Assembly (NCBI GenBank): GCA_019694165.1
Contig: JAIBCL010000001.1
Location: forward strand, 186,001-250,000
Length of the DNA: 64,000 nt
Reading direction: 5' to 3'
DNA from: Verrucomicrobiaceae bacterium
GTDB lineage: Bacteria > Verrucomicrobiota > Verrucomicrobiia > Verrucomicrobiales > Verrucomicrobiaceae
In this document: piece by piece, positions 49,478 to 58,883 of the stretch
How positions within the stretch are numbered: position 1 is the stretch's first letter
Layout: each line of letters begins with the position of its first letter
The notes under the pieces: generated by a model
Told to the model about the DNA's origin: nothing
Seen by the model: only the letters and a program-made list of their open reading frames with translations
Databases searched by the model: none
Translations under genes and position numbers: made by a program

Positions 49478-50575
49478 ATGCGCATCGCCATCGTCCACTA
49501 CACCGCACCGCCAGTGATCGGCGGCGTGGAGCGCATCGTGGGGGAGCAGGCGCGGGCGCTCTCGGCGCGCGGACATCAGGTGGATGTGGTTTGCGGCCGG
49601 TGTGACGAGGTGATGCCGCGATTGCAGGACGCGGCAGCGGGATATGAGGCGGTGATCGTCCACAACGTCTTCACGATGCCCTTCGACTTGAAGCTCACGG
49701 CGGCGTTGCGCGAGATGGCGGAGTCGCAGGCCGGGGTCCGATTCATCAACTGGGTCCACGACATTGCGGCGGTGAATCCGAACTACTCTCATCTGTCGTG
49801 GGACGCGCAGGACATGGCGTTGCTCAAAAACCCGCCGCGCGCTCTGCATGTGGCAGTCTCGGAGGTGCGGCGCTTTGAGTATCTCGCGCTCACGCGGCTC
49901 GCCGAAGATCAATGCCGCATCATCCCGAATGGCGTGGATGTCGCGGGCATTCTGGCGCTGACGGATCGCGTGAATGCCCTCGTGGCAAACCTGCGCCTTT
50001 GGGATCGCGATTACGTCCTGCTGCATCCGGCGCGGGTTTTGCGGAGGAAGAACATCGAACTCGGCCTGCGCGTCGTGCGTGCGCTGATGGACCTTGGTCT
50101 CGACGTGGCCTATCTCGTGACTGGCGCTCCGGATGCGCATCAGGCAGAAGGCGCGGCCTACGGGGCGGAGTTGCTGGCGCTCATTCAGGAACTCTCGCTT
50201 GAAGACAGCGCGGTGTTTCTCGGCGATACGTTGACGCTGACGAATGAAGACGTGCGCAGCCTCTATGCGGTCGCTGACGCACTGCTGTTTCCGAGCAAGG
50301 CGGAGGGCTTTGGACTGCCGGTCGTCGAGGCCGGGCTGCATGGCGTGCCGGTTTTCTGCTCCGACATTCCGGCACATCGCGAGGTGGGGCAGTGCATCGC
50401 GAGCTACTTCGATCTTGACGACGACCCGGCTCTCATCGCGCACGGCATCACGACTCATCCCGTCGTCGAGTCGCGCTACGTGCGGCGCATGACGCTCGCG
50501 GGCTGGCTGGACTGGCCCAGAATTTGCGTGGCATACATCGAGCCGCTGCTCAATGGTGCTCCGCCACCCCCATGA
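49478..50575 (+). CDS. Glycosyltransferase, GT4 family
   Basis: 365 aa, GT-B fold retaining glycosyltransferase. N-terminal [21 protein letters not shown] with the usual GGxE loop, acceptor-domain [13 protein letters not shown], linker RIIPNGVDV, donor-binding [18 protein letters not shown], and the [21 protein letters not shown] segment with the catalytic Glu residues. Its stop overlaps the glgB start (ATGA), so it may take part in glycogen or trehalose metabolism, for example as a glucosyl transferase; that is inference from context. Starts 67 bp after leuS. Confidence 0.85.
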   Translation: MRIAIVHYTAPPVIGGVERIVGEQARALSARGHQVDVVCGRCDEVMPRLQDAAAGYEAVIVHNVFTMPFDLKLTAALREMAESQAGVRFINWVHDIAAVNPNYSHLSWDAQDMALLKNPPRALHVAVSEVRRFEYLALTRLAEDQCRIIPNGVDVAGILALTDRVNALVANLRLWDRDYVLLHPARVLRRKNIELGLRVVRALMDLGLDVAYLVTGAPDAHQAEGAAYGAELLALIQELSLEDSAVFLGDTLTLTNEDVRSLYAVADALLFPSKAEGFGLPVVEAGLHGVPVFCSDIPAHREVGQCIASYFDLDDDPALIAHGITTHPVVESRYVRRMTLAGWLDWPRICVAYIEPLLNGAPPPP

Positions 50576-52776
50576 CTACTCTTCATTTCTCCAGCGATGC
50601 TGACATCGACGCCGTGCTCGGCGCACGGCATCCGAACCCCTTCGGCTTCTTCGGCCCGCACCGCATCGGCGACACGAGCAACGCCGTCGTTCGCACCTTC
50701 CAGCCGCAAGCCCGCAGTGTGCGCATCATCTTGCGCGACGATTCGTCAAAAGTGTTCCAGGCGCTCAAGGTGCATGAACATGGCCTCTTCGAGGCGCAGC
50801 TTCCGGTGGCGGACTACACGAACGACTACGACCTCGAGATCACGGGCCACGACGACAGCATCGTGCGTGTGGCCGACGCGTATTCTTTTGGCACGCTGCT
50901 CGGCGAGCAGGACATGCACTACCTCCGCGAAGGAAAGCACCAGCAGCTTCATCAGCATCTTGGCGCGCATGTGAAGACGATCGGCGGCGTGACCGGTGTG
51001 CAGTTCGCCGTGTGGGCGCCGAATGCACGCCGAGTAAGCGTCGTGGGCGACTTGAATCTATGGGACGGCCGCGTGCATCCGATGCGCCTGCGCGTCGAGG
51101 CCGGCATCTGGGAAATTTTCATCCCCGGCGTGGCGGAGTCGATGCATTACAAGTTCGAGCTGGTGGATGCGAACGGCTGCCTTCGCACGAAGAGCGATCC
51201 TTATGCGTTCTTCGGCCAGCACGGAACGGAGACGGCATCGCTCGTCTGGAACATGGAACGCTATCGCTGGGGTGATGGCGAGTGGGTGCGGCGGCGTGAG
51301 CAGCAGGACACTTATCACAAGCCGATGAGCATCTACGAGGTGCATCTCGGCTCGTGGAAGCGCGTGCCGGAGGAAGGCGGACGACCGCTCTCGTATCGCG
51401 AGCTGGCGGACCAGCTCATCCCGTATGCGAAAGACCTCGGCTTCACACACTTGGAGTTGATGGGCATAGCGGAGCATCCGTTCGACGGCTCGTGGGGCTA
51501 TCAGGTCACCGGCTACTTTGCTCCGACGAGCCGCCACGGGAATCCGGACGAGTTTCGCGAGTTCATCGACCGCGCGCATCAGGCCGGCCTCGGCGTGATC
51601 ATCGACTGGGTGCCCGGCCATTTCCCGAAGGACGAGCACGGTCTCGCGCGCTTCGACGGCACCGCTTTGTACGAGCACGCCGATCCACGCCAGGGCGAGC
51701 ACCAGGACTGGGGCACGCTCATTTTCAATTACGGCCGCAGCGAGGTGCGGAACTTCCTCGTGTCCAACGCGCTCTTCTGGATCGAGCAGTACCACATCGA
51801 CGGCCTGCGCGTGGATGCCGTGGCGTCGATGCTCTATCTCGACTACTCGCGCCAGCCGGGCCAGTGGGTGCCCAATCGCGAAGGCGGCCGCGAGAACCTG
51901 GAAGCCATCGAGTTTCTCCGCGACCTGAATGGCACCTGCTACGCGCGCCATCCGGGCATCATGATGATCGCGGAGGAAAGCACCGCGTTTGCCGGCGTGT
52001 CGCGCCCCATCAGTGCCGGCGGCCTCGGCTTCGGCTTCAAATGGAACATGGGCTGGATGAATGACAGCCTGCACTACATGGCGCACGAGCCGGTGCACCG
52101 GAAGTATCATCACGGTGAGGCCACGTTCTCGATGATCTATGCCTTCGACGAGAACTTCATCCTCGTGCTCAGCCACGACGAGGTCGTCCATGGCAAAGGC
52201 AGCCTCATCAACAAGATGCCCGGCGACCGCTGGCAGCAGTTCGCGAATCTGCGCCTCTTTTACGCATGGATGTGGGCGCATCCCGGCAAGAAGCTGCTCT
52301 TCATGGGCGGCGAGTTCGGCCAGTGGGACGAGTGGAGCCACGAGCGCAGCCTCGACTGGCATCTCTTCCTGGGCGAGGAGCACGCCGGCCTGCAAAAACT
52401 CATCCGCGATCTCAATGCGCTCTACGCGAAGCATCCCGCGCTGCACGAGAAGTGCCACGAAGCCGGAGGCTTTCAGTGGCTCGATCCGAACGACGGCGAA
52501 AACAGCATCTTCCCCTTCGTGCGCAGCAGCTCCGCCGGTGAAAAAGTTTACGTCATCGTGAATGCCACGCCCGTCGTGCGCGAAGGCTACCGCATTGGCG
52601 TCGCCGAGCCTGGCGTGTATCGCGAGCTGCTGAACACGGACTCGTCGATCTATTCCGGCACGAACATCGGCAGTGGCACCGGCCTCCAAACGCAGGAAGC
52701 ACCGTGGCACGGCCAGCCGTGGAGCATCGTGGTCACGCTGCCGCCTCTCGGGGCGGTCTATCTGGCGAAGGCGTGA
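50572..52776 (+). CDS. glgB: 1,4-alpha-glucan branching enzyme
   Basis: GH13 enzyme of 734 aa that forms alpha-1,6 branches in glycogen. N-terminal CBM48-type beta domain ([15 protein letters not shown] and [27 protein letters not shown]), then the barrel: [60 protein letters not shown] with the nucleophile Asp, [12 protein letters not shown] with the acid/base Glu, and [13 protein letters not shown] with the third acidic residue. Full length. Translationally coupled to the upstream GT4 gene. Confidence 0.95.
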   Translation: MTTLHFSSDADIDAVLGARHPNPFGFFGPHRIGDTSNAVVRTFQPQARSVRIILRDDSSKVFQALKVHEHGLFEAQLPVADYTNDYDLEITGHDDSIVRVADAYSFGTLLGEQDMHYLREGKHQQLHQHLGAHVKTIGGVTGVQFAVWAPNARRVSVVGDLNLWDGRVHPMRLRVEAGIWEIFIPGVAESMHYKFELVDANGCLRTKSDPYAFFGQHGTETASLVWNMERYRWGDGEWVRRREQQDTYHKPMSIYEVHLGSWKRVPEEGGRPLSYRELADQLIPYAKDLGFTHLELMGIAEHPFDGSWGYQVTGYFAPTSRHGNPDEFREFIDRAHQAGLGVIIDWVPGHFPKDEHGLARFDGTALYEHADPRQGEHQDWGTLIFNYGRSEVRNFLVSNALFWIEQYHIDGLRVDAVASMLYLDYSRQPGQWVPNREGGRENLEAIEFLRDLNGTCYARHPGIMMIAEESTAFAGVSRPISAGGLGFGFKWNMGWMNDSLHYMAHEPVHRKYHHGEATFSMIYAFDENFILVLSHDEVVHGKGSLINKMPGDRWQQFANLRLFYAWMWAHPGKKLLFMGGEFGQWDEWSHERSLDWHLFLGEEHAGLQKLIRDLNALYAKHPALHEKCHEAGGFQWLDPNDGENSIFPFVRSSSAGEKVYVIVNATPVVREGYRIGVAEPGVYRELLNTDSSIYSGTNIGSGTGLQTQEAPWHGQPWSIVVTLPPLGAVYLAKA

Positions 52777-52875
52777 GCCGCACGGTCCGCAAGCGACCAT
52801 GACGGGCTGCATCCCGATGGCGGCTTGGCGAGAAGCCGCTTGTCATTCATCCGCGCATCGCGAAAAGTTTCGCCC

Positions 52876-54474
52876 ATGAGCGACGAGAAATCGGAACCGC
52901 CGGTCACGCCGGATGAGATCACGCGGAAGCTGGAGGACTTCATCAAGAACAGCCTGGGCGGACAGGTGCTGTTTACGAAAATCGAAGGCCCCGGCATGCG
53001 GCCGAAGGGCGAGGCCCCGACTGGCGATGACGCGGACGAAGCCGGGCCGCCGAGCGAAGCGGAGTTTGAGTTTCATTACAAGCCGGCGGACATCAAGGCG
53101 TACCTCGACCGCTTTGTGATCCGGCAGGACGAGGCGAAGAAGGTGCTCGCCACCGCCGTGTGCGATCATTACAACCACGCCCGGATGATCCGCGAGATGC
53201 GTAAGGGCGGAGGCCAGAGCGTCGAGTTCACGAAGCAGAACGTGCTCATCGTCGGCCCGACCGGCGTGGGCAAGACGTACCTCGTCAAGCACATCGCCGA
53301 GCTGATCGGCGTGCCGTTCGTGAAGGCGGATGCCACCAAGTTCAGCGAAACGGGCTACGTCGGCGGCGACGTGGACGACCTGGTGCGCGATCTCGTGACG
53401 AAGTCCGGCGGTGACATCGAGCTGGCCGAGCACGGGATCATTTACCTCGACGAGATCGACAAGCTGGCCACGCCCAGCGACCGCGGCGGACGCGATGTAA
53501 GCGGGCGCGGCGTGCAGACCACGCTGCTGAAGCTCATGGAGGAGACCGAGGTGCCGCTCTACGCGCCGAACGACATGCGCGCGCAGATGCAGATGATGTT
53601 CGACACGCGCAAGGGCCGCACGGGCCGCGAGATCATCAACACGCGCAACATTCTCTTCATCGTCAGCGGCGCCTTCTCGGGCCTCGAGAAGATCATCGAG
53701 AAGCGCCAGGCCCGCGCGAGCATCGGCTTCGGCGCGGCGAGCGTGGAGCGGCCGGGCGGAGAGAGCCTGCTGCGCGAGTCGCGCACGAAGGACTTCATCG
53801 ACTACGGGTTCGAGGCCGAGTTCATCGGCCGACTGCCTGTACGCGTGGTGTGTGATCCGCTGGGCGCGGACGATCTCTTCCAGATCATGAAATGCTCGGA
53901 AGGCAGCCTCATCCGGCAGTTTGAGCGCGAGTTTGCCGCCTACGGAGTGCGCGCCGCTTTCGAGGACGACGCGCTGCGCCATGTGGCCGCGCTGGCAGCC
54001 GAGGAGAAGACCGGCGCGCGCGGACTGGTGACGGTGTGGGAGAAGGTGCTGCGCGAGTTCAAGTTTGAGCTTCCCAGCCTCGGCCTCCCGGAGCTGGCCG
54101 TCGGCGAGGCCCTTGTGCGCGATCCCGCCGCCGCGCTCGCTCGATGCCGCGCGCAGGCGGAAGTGTGGCAGTCCGACGTGCGGGCGCGCGAAGTCAACGA
54201 GTTCGCCGAAGCATTTCGTCGCGAGCACGGCATTGAGATTCACTTCGAGCCGGGCGCCGTGCAGGCGCTCGTCGAGCGGGCCGGACGCGAAGGCAGCGGC
54301 ATCGACGCGCTCTGCCGCAAACTGTTCAAGGACTACCCGTTCGGCCTCCAGCTCGTGGCGCGAAACAACTCGCAGACCGTCTTCCACCTCGGGCGCGAAG
54401 CCGTGGAGGAGGCGGACAAGCATCTGAGCGATTTGGTCTCGCGGTCCTACAGGGCAGCGGCCGCACACGAGTGA
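52876..54474 (+). CDS. ClpX-like AAA+ ATPase without zinc-binding domain
   Basis: 532 aa from ATG 52876. The N-terminal C4 zinc domain of ClpX is absent, replaced by about 70 residues of other sequence. AAA+ core: IKAYLDRFVIRQDEAKKVL, Walker A GPTGVGKT (127-134), pore loop GYVGGD (160-165), Walker B IIYLDEIDK (188-196), FIVSGAFSGLEKII, and an IGFGA tripeptide loop (283-287) like the ClpP-binding IGF loop. The C-terminal half has a small domain (ALAAEEKTGARGLVTVWEK) and a long extra helical tail. It may unfold substrates for ClpP or work alone. Confidence 0.8.
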   Translation: MSDEKSEPPVTPDEITRKLEDFIKNSLGGQVLFTKIEGPGMRPKGEAPTGDDADEAGPPSEAEFEFHYKPADIKAYLDRFVIRQDEAKKVLATAVCDHYNHARMIREMRKGGGQSVEFTKQNVLIVGPTGVGKTYLVKHIAELIGVPFVKADATKFSETGYVGGDVDDLVRDLVTKSGGDIELAEHGIIYLDEIDKLATPSDRGGRDVSGRGVQTTLLKLMEETEVPLYAPNDMRAQMQMMFDTRKGRTGREIINTRNILFIVSGAFSGLEKIIEKRQARASIGFGAASVERPGGESLLRESRTKDFIDYGFEAEFIGRLPVRVVCDPLGADDLFQIMKCSEGSLIRQFEREFAAYGVRAAFEDDALRHVAALAAEEKTGARGLVTVWEKVLREFKFELPSLGLPELAVGEALVRDPAAALARCRAQAEVWQSDVRAREVNEFAEAFRREHGIEIHFEPGAVQALVERAGREGSGIDALCRKLFKDYPFGLQLVARNNSQTVFHLGREAVEEADKHLSDLVSRSYRAAAAHE

Positions 54475-54525
54475 ATGCGGGAACCGAAAGGACGGAAGGA
54501 ACGCAATGGACGCCTGGCCGCATGC

Positions 54526-54553
54526 TGACATCTAACTCCTGACACTTGATCTC
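54526..54553 (+). repeat. Degenerate heptameric tandem repeat
   Basis: Four units TGACATC, TAACTCC, TGACACT, TGATCTC immediately before the cyclase-like gene (ATG 54559), covering the place of its ribosome-binding site. Confidence 0.4.
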
Positions 54554-54558
54554 CGCTC

Positions 54559-55851
54559 ATGTCCACCAAGCGAGCCGCCATTCTCATCATCGGAGTCGTC
54601 GTGTGCGTTCCGCTGCTCGCGCTGTACCATCGCGGACTCTTCGGTGATCTGGCCGGCTGGTTGGAGCGCACGTACCGGCAGGTGTTTGTGTTGCGCGAGG
54701 AGCATCTCGCGCGCGTCGTGCCGCTGCAGTACGCGTACTACACCTTCATGGCCTTCTTCAGTGCGTGGGTGTGCGCGGAGATGCCGCGGCAGTCGCGGAA
54801 GTTCGGCTTCATCTTCGGCGCGGTGTTTCTCACCCTCATTCTCTCGCCGGCGCTCGCCTTCAATGGCGTGCTTTTCGAGCCGCTCTCCGGCGCGGCAGCC
54901 GTCATCGGCGCCGGCTTTCTAGGCATCCTCATCAGCGGCACCGAGCGGGGGCAGCGCGCGCACTTTCTGCGGCGGTTTTTCATCGGGCGTATCTCGGAAG
55001 GCGCGTTCGTGCAGCTTGTCGGCGCCAAGGAGCTGCCGAAGCTCACCGGCCGCCGCGAGCTGACGGTGCTCTCCTGCCGAGTGCTGAACTACGCGGAACT
55101 GGGCACCGAGCTGGAGGCAGAGGAGATGGAGAAGCTCAGTTCCGGTTTCCTCAAGGCCGTGGCCGAGTTCCTGGTTTCAAAAGGCGCGTATCTCGACTCG
55201 TGCAACGAGGACGGCGTGCGCGTGCTCTTCGGCTTCCCGCTGGCCGACGAGCAGCACGCCGCCACCGCGTGCCGCGTGGCGCTGGAGCTGCGCGTGCGGC
55301 TGGTGAATCTCGCGCAGGAAATGGAAAACCGCTGGCACAAGCGGCCCGCGCTCGGCGTCGCGCTCGCTTCCGGCGACATGACGTGCGGCCTGTTCGGCTT
55401 CAGCGAGTTTCAATTCTACGGCGCTGTGGGTGAGTCGCTGGAATTCTCCCAGCGCCTCTGCGCGATCAATGCCATCTACGGCAGCCATGTGCTGCTGAGC
55501 AACCGCACCTTCCACCTCGCCGAGGGCGCCATCGAGGTGCGGCCGATGGAAATGGTCTTCGCACCAAAGATTCACGCCGTGAGCGAGGTGTATGAACTCC
55601 TCTCCGGCAAAGGCGCGCTCACCGAAGACGAGGCCAAGGCACGCGATGCTTTCTGGCAGGGCGTGGTGCATCTGCGCAAAGCCGACTACAAGGCCGCGCT
55701 CGAAAGCTTCAACCAGTCCCGCATCGAGGGCCGCGAGGACGCGCCGCTGCGCTACTTTTCCGACCGTGCCGAAGCCGGCGCGCGGGAGGACGCCAGCACC
55801 GTCGATCAACAAGGCAGCGCACGCCATGTCCGCCTGCTCATGGGCGGCTGA
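54559..55851 (+). CDS. Membrane protein with degenerate class III nucleotide cyclase-like domain
   Basis: 430 aa. Three or four N-terminal hydrophobic helices (to about residue 130), then a cyclase-homology domain: ELTVLSCRVLNYAELG stands where active enzymes have LFADIxGFT, so the first metal Asp is Arg; SCNEDGVRVLFGFP keeps the second Asp; GVALASGDMTCGLFG and FYGAVGESLEFSQRLCAIN correspond to the later blocks. A short TPR-like C-terminus follows (AFWQGVVHLRKADYKAALESFNQ). Loss of one metal ligand suggests a regulatory, non-catalytic domain. Convergent with the prenyltransferase-fold gene. Confidence 0.7.
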   Translation: MSTKRAAILIIGVVVCVPLLALYHRGLFGDLAGWLERTYRQVFVLREEHLARVVPLQYAYYTFMAFFSAWVCAEMPRQSRKFGFIFGAVFLTLILSPALAFNGVLFEPLSGAAAVIGAGFLGILISGTERGQRAHFLRRFFIGRISEGAFVQLVGAKELPKLTGRRELTVLSCRVLNYAELGTELEAEEMEKLSSGFLKAVAEFLVSKGAYLDSCNEDGVRVLFGFPLADEQHAATACRVALELRVRLVNLAQEMENRWHKRPALGVALASGDMTCGLFGFSEFQFYGAVGESLEFSQRLCAINAIYGSHVLLSNRTFHLAEGAIEVRPMEMVFAPKIHAVSEVYELLSGKGALTEDEAKARDAFWQGVVHLRKADYKAALESFNQSRIEGREDAPLRYFSDRAEAGAREDASTVDQQGSARHVRLLMGG

Positions 55852-55917
55852 ACGCGAGCGTGCCCCGCGCGTGCCGCCGGAGACAGACCGGCCCAATGTT
55901 TCGGTCGGGCGTGATGC

Positions 55918-56802
55918 TCACAGCGTCAGGTGCCCAAGAGCCAGCAGGCCGTAGCAGGTGTACTCGCAGTCGAGCATGTCGTCGGCCCAATGACCGTGAA
56001 AGCCTCCTGCGGCAGACCAGAGACTGTCCACAAAATCGAGGCACGGCTCGCGGATGGGGCTGACGTCGGCCTGCATTCCGCCCAGGGCGTGAAGCGCCAC
56101 GGCGGTGGAGAGCAGATCAGGCATCGGTGCCTTCGGAAAAGCTAGGAATCCACCTCCGGGCAGGCACTGGCTCAAAAGCCACCGCTTCAGTGCATCCGGC
56201 ACGGGAATACCGGCGTGACGGTAAAACGCCGCCGCCGCGGCAGTGGCAGTGGTGGAGCCGACGGGCTGGCCGCGCTCGTTTGAAAACGCACCGTCGGCCG
56301 TTTGCAGGCCCAGCATCGAAAGCGCGAGCTGCTCAGGATGCGGCACGCTCAATCCGAGATCTTCATACGCGCTGCCCGCGAGCAGCGCGCCGTAGGCGCT
56401 GCCGCTGCTCTTGCCGGGCGACTGATGGTAGCCGCCGTCGGGCGTGCGGTAGCGTTCAATGCGTGCGGCGAGATTCTGCCGGGCACTCGGCGAGAAATTC
56501 GCTGCGTCCACTCCGCACCAGCACCGTGCGAGGCAACAGAGATGCACGAAGTCCAGCCCCTCGCCATCGCCGAACGAAGCCAGCCATTCCTCGATGCGCA
56601 GCCGGGGCAGTTCCAGGTGCAAAGCGATCATGCCTTCGATGCCGAAGACCGTGTAATACAGATCGGGCTTTCCGTTGCGGTCGATAAAACCGCCGGCCGC
56701 CGAGAGCTGCGACCAGAAGAACTCCGCCACCAATGCGGCGGACTCACCGAGCGCTTTCGGAGCCACGCGCGCGACTTGGAGCATTTCGAGACGGAAGGAC
56801 AT
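55918..56802 (-). CDS. Prenyltransferase/squalene-cyclase-fold repeat protein
   Basis: 294 aa of alpha-alpha barrel repeats: SAAGGFIDRNGKPDLYYTVFGIEGMIAL, TPDGGYHQSPGKSSGSAYGALLAGSAYEDLG, LQTADGAFSNERGQPVGSTTATAAAAAFYRHAG, LPGGGFLAFPKAPMPDLLSTAVALHALGG and SAAGGFHGHWADDMLDCEYTCYGLLALG. The GG-F and D.LST/D.EYT elements are those of protein prenyltransferase beta subunits and terpene cyclases. Whether it is catalytic is unknown; the DCEYTC site could bind zinc. It is divergent from menA, and a prenyl-related role is possible. Confidence 0.75.
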   Translation of the reverse strand: MSFRLEMLQVARVAPKALGESAALVAEFFWSQLSAAGGFIDRNGKPDLYYTVFGIEGMIALHLELPRLRIEEWLASFGDGEGLDFVHLCCLARCWCGVDAANFSPSARQNLAARIERYRTPDGGYHQSPGKSSGSAYGALLAGSAYEDLGLSVPHPEQLALSMLGLQTADGAFSNERGQPVGSTTATAAAAAFYRHAGIPVPDALKRWLLSQCLPGGGFLAFPKAPMPDLLSTAVALHALGGMQADVSPIREPCLDFVDSLWSAAGGFHGHWADDMLDCEYTCYGLLALGHLTL

Positions 56803-56821
56803 GGCGGGTGCGGTGAACAGT

Positions 56822-56985
56822 GCTGGAGATCCGGCATCAGCCGGTCCGCAGGCACTGTGTTTTGTTTGTCGCGGTTCGGGTGAAATGCAATCGCGGCAAG
56901 CCGGCGCGGAGAATATTTGGACGCTCGCGCCAGAGCTTCCGGGATTGCACAGGGCGTCCGGACCGGCTAATGCCGGGACTCCGAC
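56822..56985. repeat. BIME-like inverted repeat, site 3 (GTTGGAGTCC family)
   Basis: 164 bp. Left arm GCTGGAGATCC followed by hairpin CCGGC-ATCA-GCCGG; right arm hairpin CCGGC-TAAT-GCCGG followed by GGACTCCGAC. Arms pair with each other over about 25 bp with few mismatches. It fills most of the 219-bp gap between the divergent prenyltransferase-fold gene and menA, where their promoters would be. Confidence 0.7.
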
Positions 56986-57021
56986 GAATGCACCGGCTGG
57001 AGCCGGATCTCGAACACTGTC

Positions 57022-57903
57022 ATGACCTCACTCGCACACTGGATTCATGCCGCACGACCGAAGACGCTCGGGGCCGCGGTTGCGCCGGTGGCAGTGGGCA
57101 CGGTGATCGGATGGAAGGCGGACGGCGTGTTTCACGGCGGTCTCGCGCTCGCCACGCTCGGCAGTTGTGTGGCGCTGCAAGTGGCCACCAACTGGTTCAA
57201 TGACGCGCTCGATTTCGTGAAGGGCGCGGATACCGCGGCGCGAGTGGGACCACGGCGCATCACTGCATCGGGTGTGGTGACCGTGCGCGCAGTGCTGACG
57301 GCAGCACTGCTGATGCTCGCGGTCGCCACGGCCTTGTCCATACCACTCTGTCTCGCGCGGGGGTGGCCCATCCTGGCGATCGGGATTCCATCGCTCTACT
57401 TTTGCTACGGATACACCGGCGGGCCGATGCCGCTGGCGTATCGCGGGCTCGGCGAGCTGTTCGTGATCCTGTTCTTCGGCTTGGTCGCCGTGACCGGCTC
57501 GGCCTTTGTGCAGAGCGGGCGCTGGCTCGCGGACGCACTGGTCGGCGGCCTGCAGGTAGGCTGCCTCTCCACCGTGCTCATCGCCGTGAACAATCTCCGC
57601 GACATGCACGAAGACAGGCTGACAGGGAAGCGCACGCTCGCCGTGCGCCTCGGCGCCAAGTTCGCACGCATCGAGATCTACACGCTCCTGGTGCTGCCTC
57701 ACCTGCTCGGCATCTGGTGGCTGATGCAGGATCGCAAGCCGGCCTTTGCGTGGCCCCTGCCCTGCCTCGGCATCGCATTCGGCTTGATCCAGTGGATTGG
57801 CAAAACAGAACCGGGACCGCTCTACAACCGCTTCCTTGCGCTGGCAGGCATTCAGCTTCTGGCGTTCGCGCTTCTGCTCTGCTTCGGCCTCGCTCACGCA
57901 TGA
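57022..57903 (+). CDS. menA: 1,4-dihydroxy-2-naphthoate polyprenyltransferase
   Basis: 293-aa membrane enzyme adding the isoprenoid tail in menaquinone synthesis. UbiA-family first Asp-rich motif NWFNDALDFVKGAD and second motif NNLRDMHEDRLTGKRTLAVRLG; eight or nine hydrophobic helices; N-terminal WIHAARPKTLGAAVAPV is typical of MenA. First gene of a menA-menC-menE operon; its stop overlaps the menC start (ATGA). Confidence 0.95.
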   Translation: MTSLAHWIHAARPKTLGAAVAPVAVGTVIGWKADGVFHGGLALATLGSCVALQVATNWFNDALDFVKGADTAARVGPRRITASGVVTVRAVLTAALLMLAVATALSIPLCLARGWPILAIGIPSLYFCYGYTGGPMPLAYRGLGELFVILFFGLVAVTGSAFVQSGRWLADALVGGLQVGCLSTVLIAVNNLRDMHEDRLTGKRTLAVRLGAKFARIEIYTLLVLPHLLGIWWLMQDRKPAFAWPLPCLGIAFGLIQWIGKTEPGPLYNRFLALAGIQLLAFALLLCFGLAHA

Positions 57904-58883
57904 ACGAGCTGCTGCCCATCGAACCCGTGTACGTACACCGCTACAAAATACGCAGCGGCACGGCGCTCAACTCGGCATCGGCTCGGCGCGAGTTCCACGG
58001 CGCGCTCATCAAGACGGGGGATGGCCACGGCTGCATCCACCCGTGGCCCGAGTTCGGCGATGCAGACATCGACGAGCAGCTCGATCTGCTGGCGGGCGGC
58101 ACGACCACCCCGCTCACCGAAATGGCGCTGCGCTGCGCGCGCATCGACGGCGAGGCACGGCGTGCCGGTGCGAGCTTGTTCGACGGGCTGCACATTCCGG
58201 CGAGCCATTACTCATGGAGCTTCGGCCAGGACACACATCCGCAACTCGACCGGGTGCTCTCCGAGCAGTGGCCGGCGATCAAGGCGAAGGGCTTCGCCAA
58301 CTGGGGCGAGACGCTCCGCTTCCTGGACTGCATCGCCAAGGCAGGCGAGAGCAGCGGGCTGAAGCTGCGCGTGGATTTCAACGGCTGCCTCGAACGACGG
58401 GACTTTGACCAATTCTGCGAACTGCTGCCGTTGCGCGTCTTCCGCCACCTCGATCTCGTGGAAGACCCGGTGCCTTATGACGCCGGGTCGTGGCGGCAGT
58501 TCCGCGACCGCTGGGGTGTGCGCCTCGCGCTCGACAAAGGATGGAGGACGGCGACGGATGCATTCGATGCCGTGGTGGTGAAACCGGCGCGTCGCGACTG
58601 GCGGATCGTCGCGGAAAAATTTCCCCGGCAGCCGCTCGTGCTCACCTCCGCTATGGATCACGGCCTCGGCCAGATGTACGCCGCCTACGAAGCAGCGCTC
58701 GCACGGGCGGAGATGCCGGAGCGTGTGAGCTGGTGCGGCCTGGCCACGCAGCATTTGTTTGAGCGCGACGAGTTCTTCGAGCAAATCTCTTCGCCAGGCG
58801 GCCGGCTGGCGCTCCACCATGCCGGCACCGGCCTCGGATTTGACCACACGCTCGCCCGATTGCCATGGAAACGGCTGACCTGA
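57900..58883 (+). CDS. menC: o-Succinylbenzoate synthase
   Basis: 327 aa, enolase superfamily; dehydrates SHCHC to o-succinylbenzoate. Weakly conserved, as usual for MenC, but positions fit: AIKAKGFANWG with the first catalytic Lys, LRVDFNGCL (Asp), HLDLVEDPVPYD (Glu), RLALDKGW (Asp) and DAVVVKPAR with the second catalytic Lys. N-terminal capping domain begins VYVHRYKIRSGTAL. Identification rests on these positions and on its place between menA and menE, with overlaps on both sides. Confidence 0.85.
   Translation: MNELLPIEPVYVHRYKIRSGTALNSASARREFHGALIKTGDGHGCIHPWPEFGDADIDEQLDLLAGGTTTPLTEMALRCARIDGEARRAGASLFDGLHIPASHYSWSFGQDTHPQLDRVLSEQWPAIKAKGFANWGETLRFLDCIAKAGESSGLKLRVDFNGCLERRDFDQFCELLPLRVFRHLDLVEDPVPYDAGSWRQFRDRWGVRLALDKGWRTATDAFDAVVVKPARRDWRIVAEKFPRQPLVLTSAMDHGLGQMYAAYEAALARAEMPERVSWCGLATQHLFERDEFFEQISSPGGRLALHHAGTGLGFDHTLARLPWKRLT

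Noticed and set aside
51058..52812. 584-codon ORF antisense to glgB
   Set aside because: Shadow of glgB third-position GC bias; no domain or start context.
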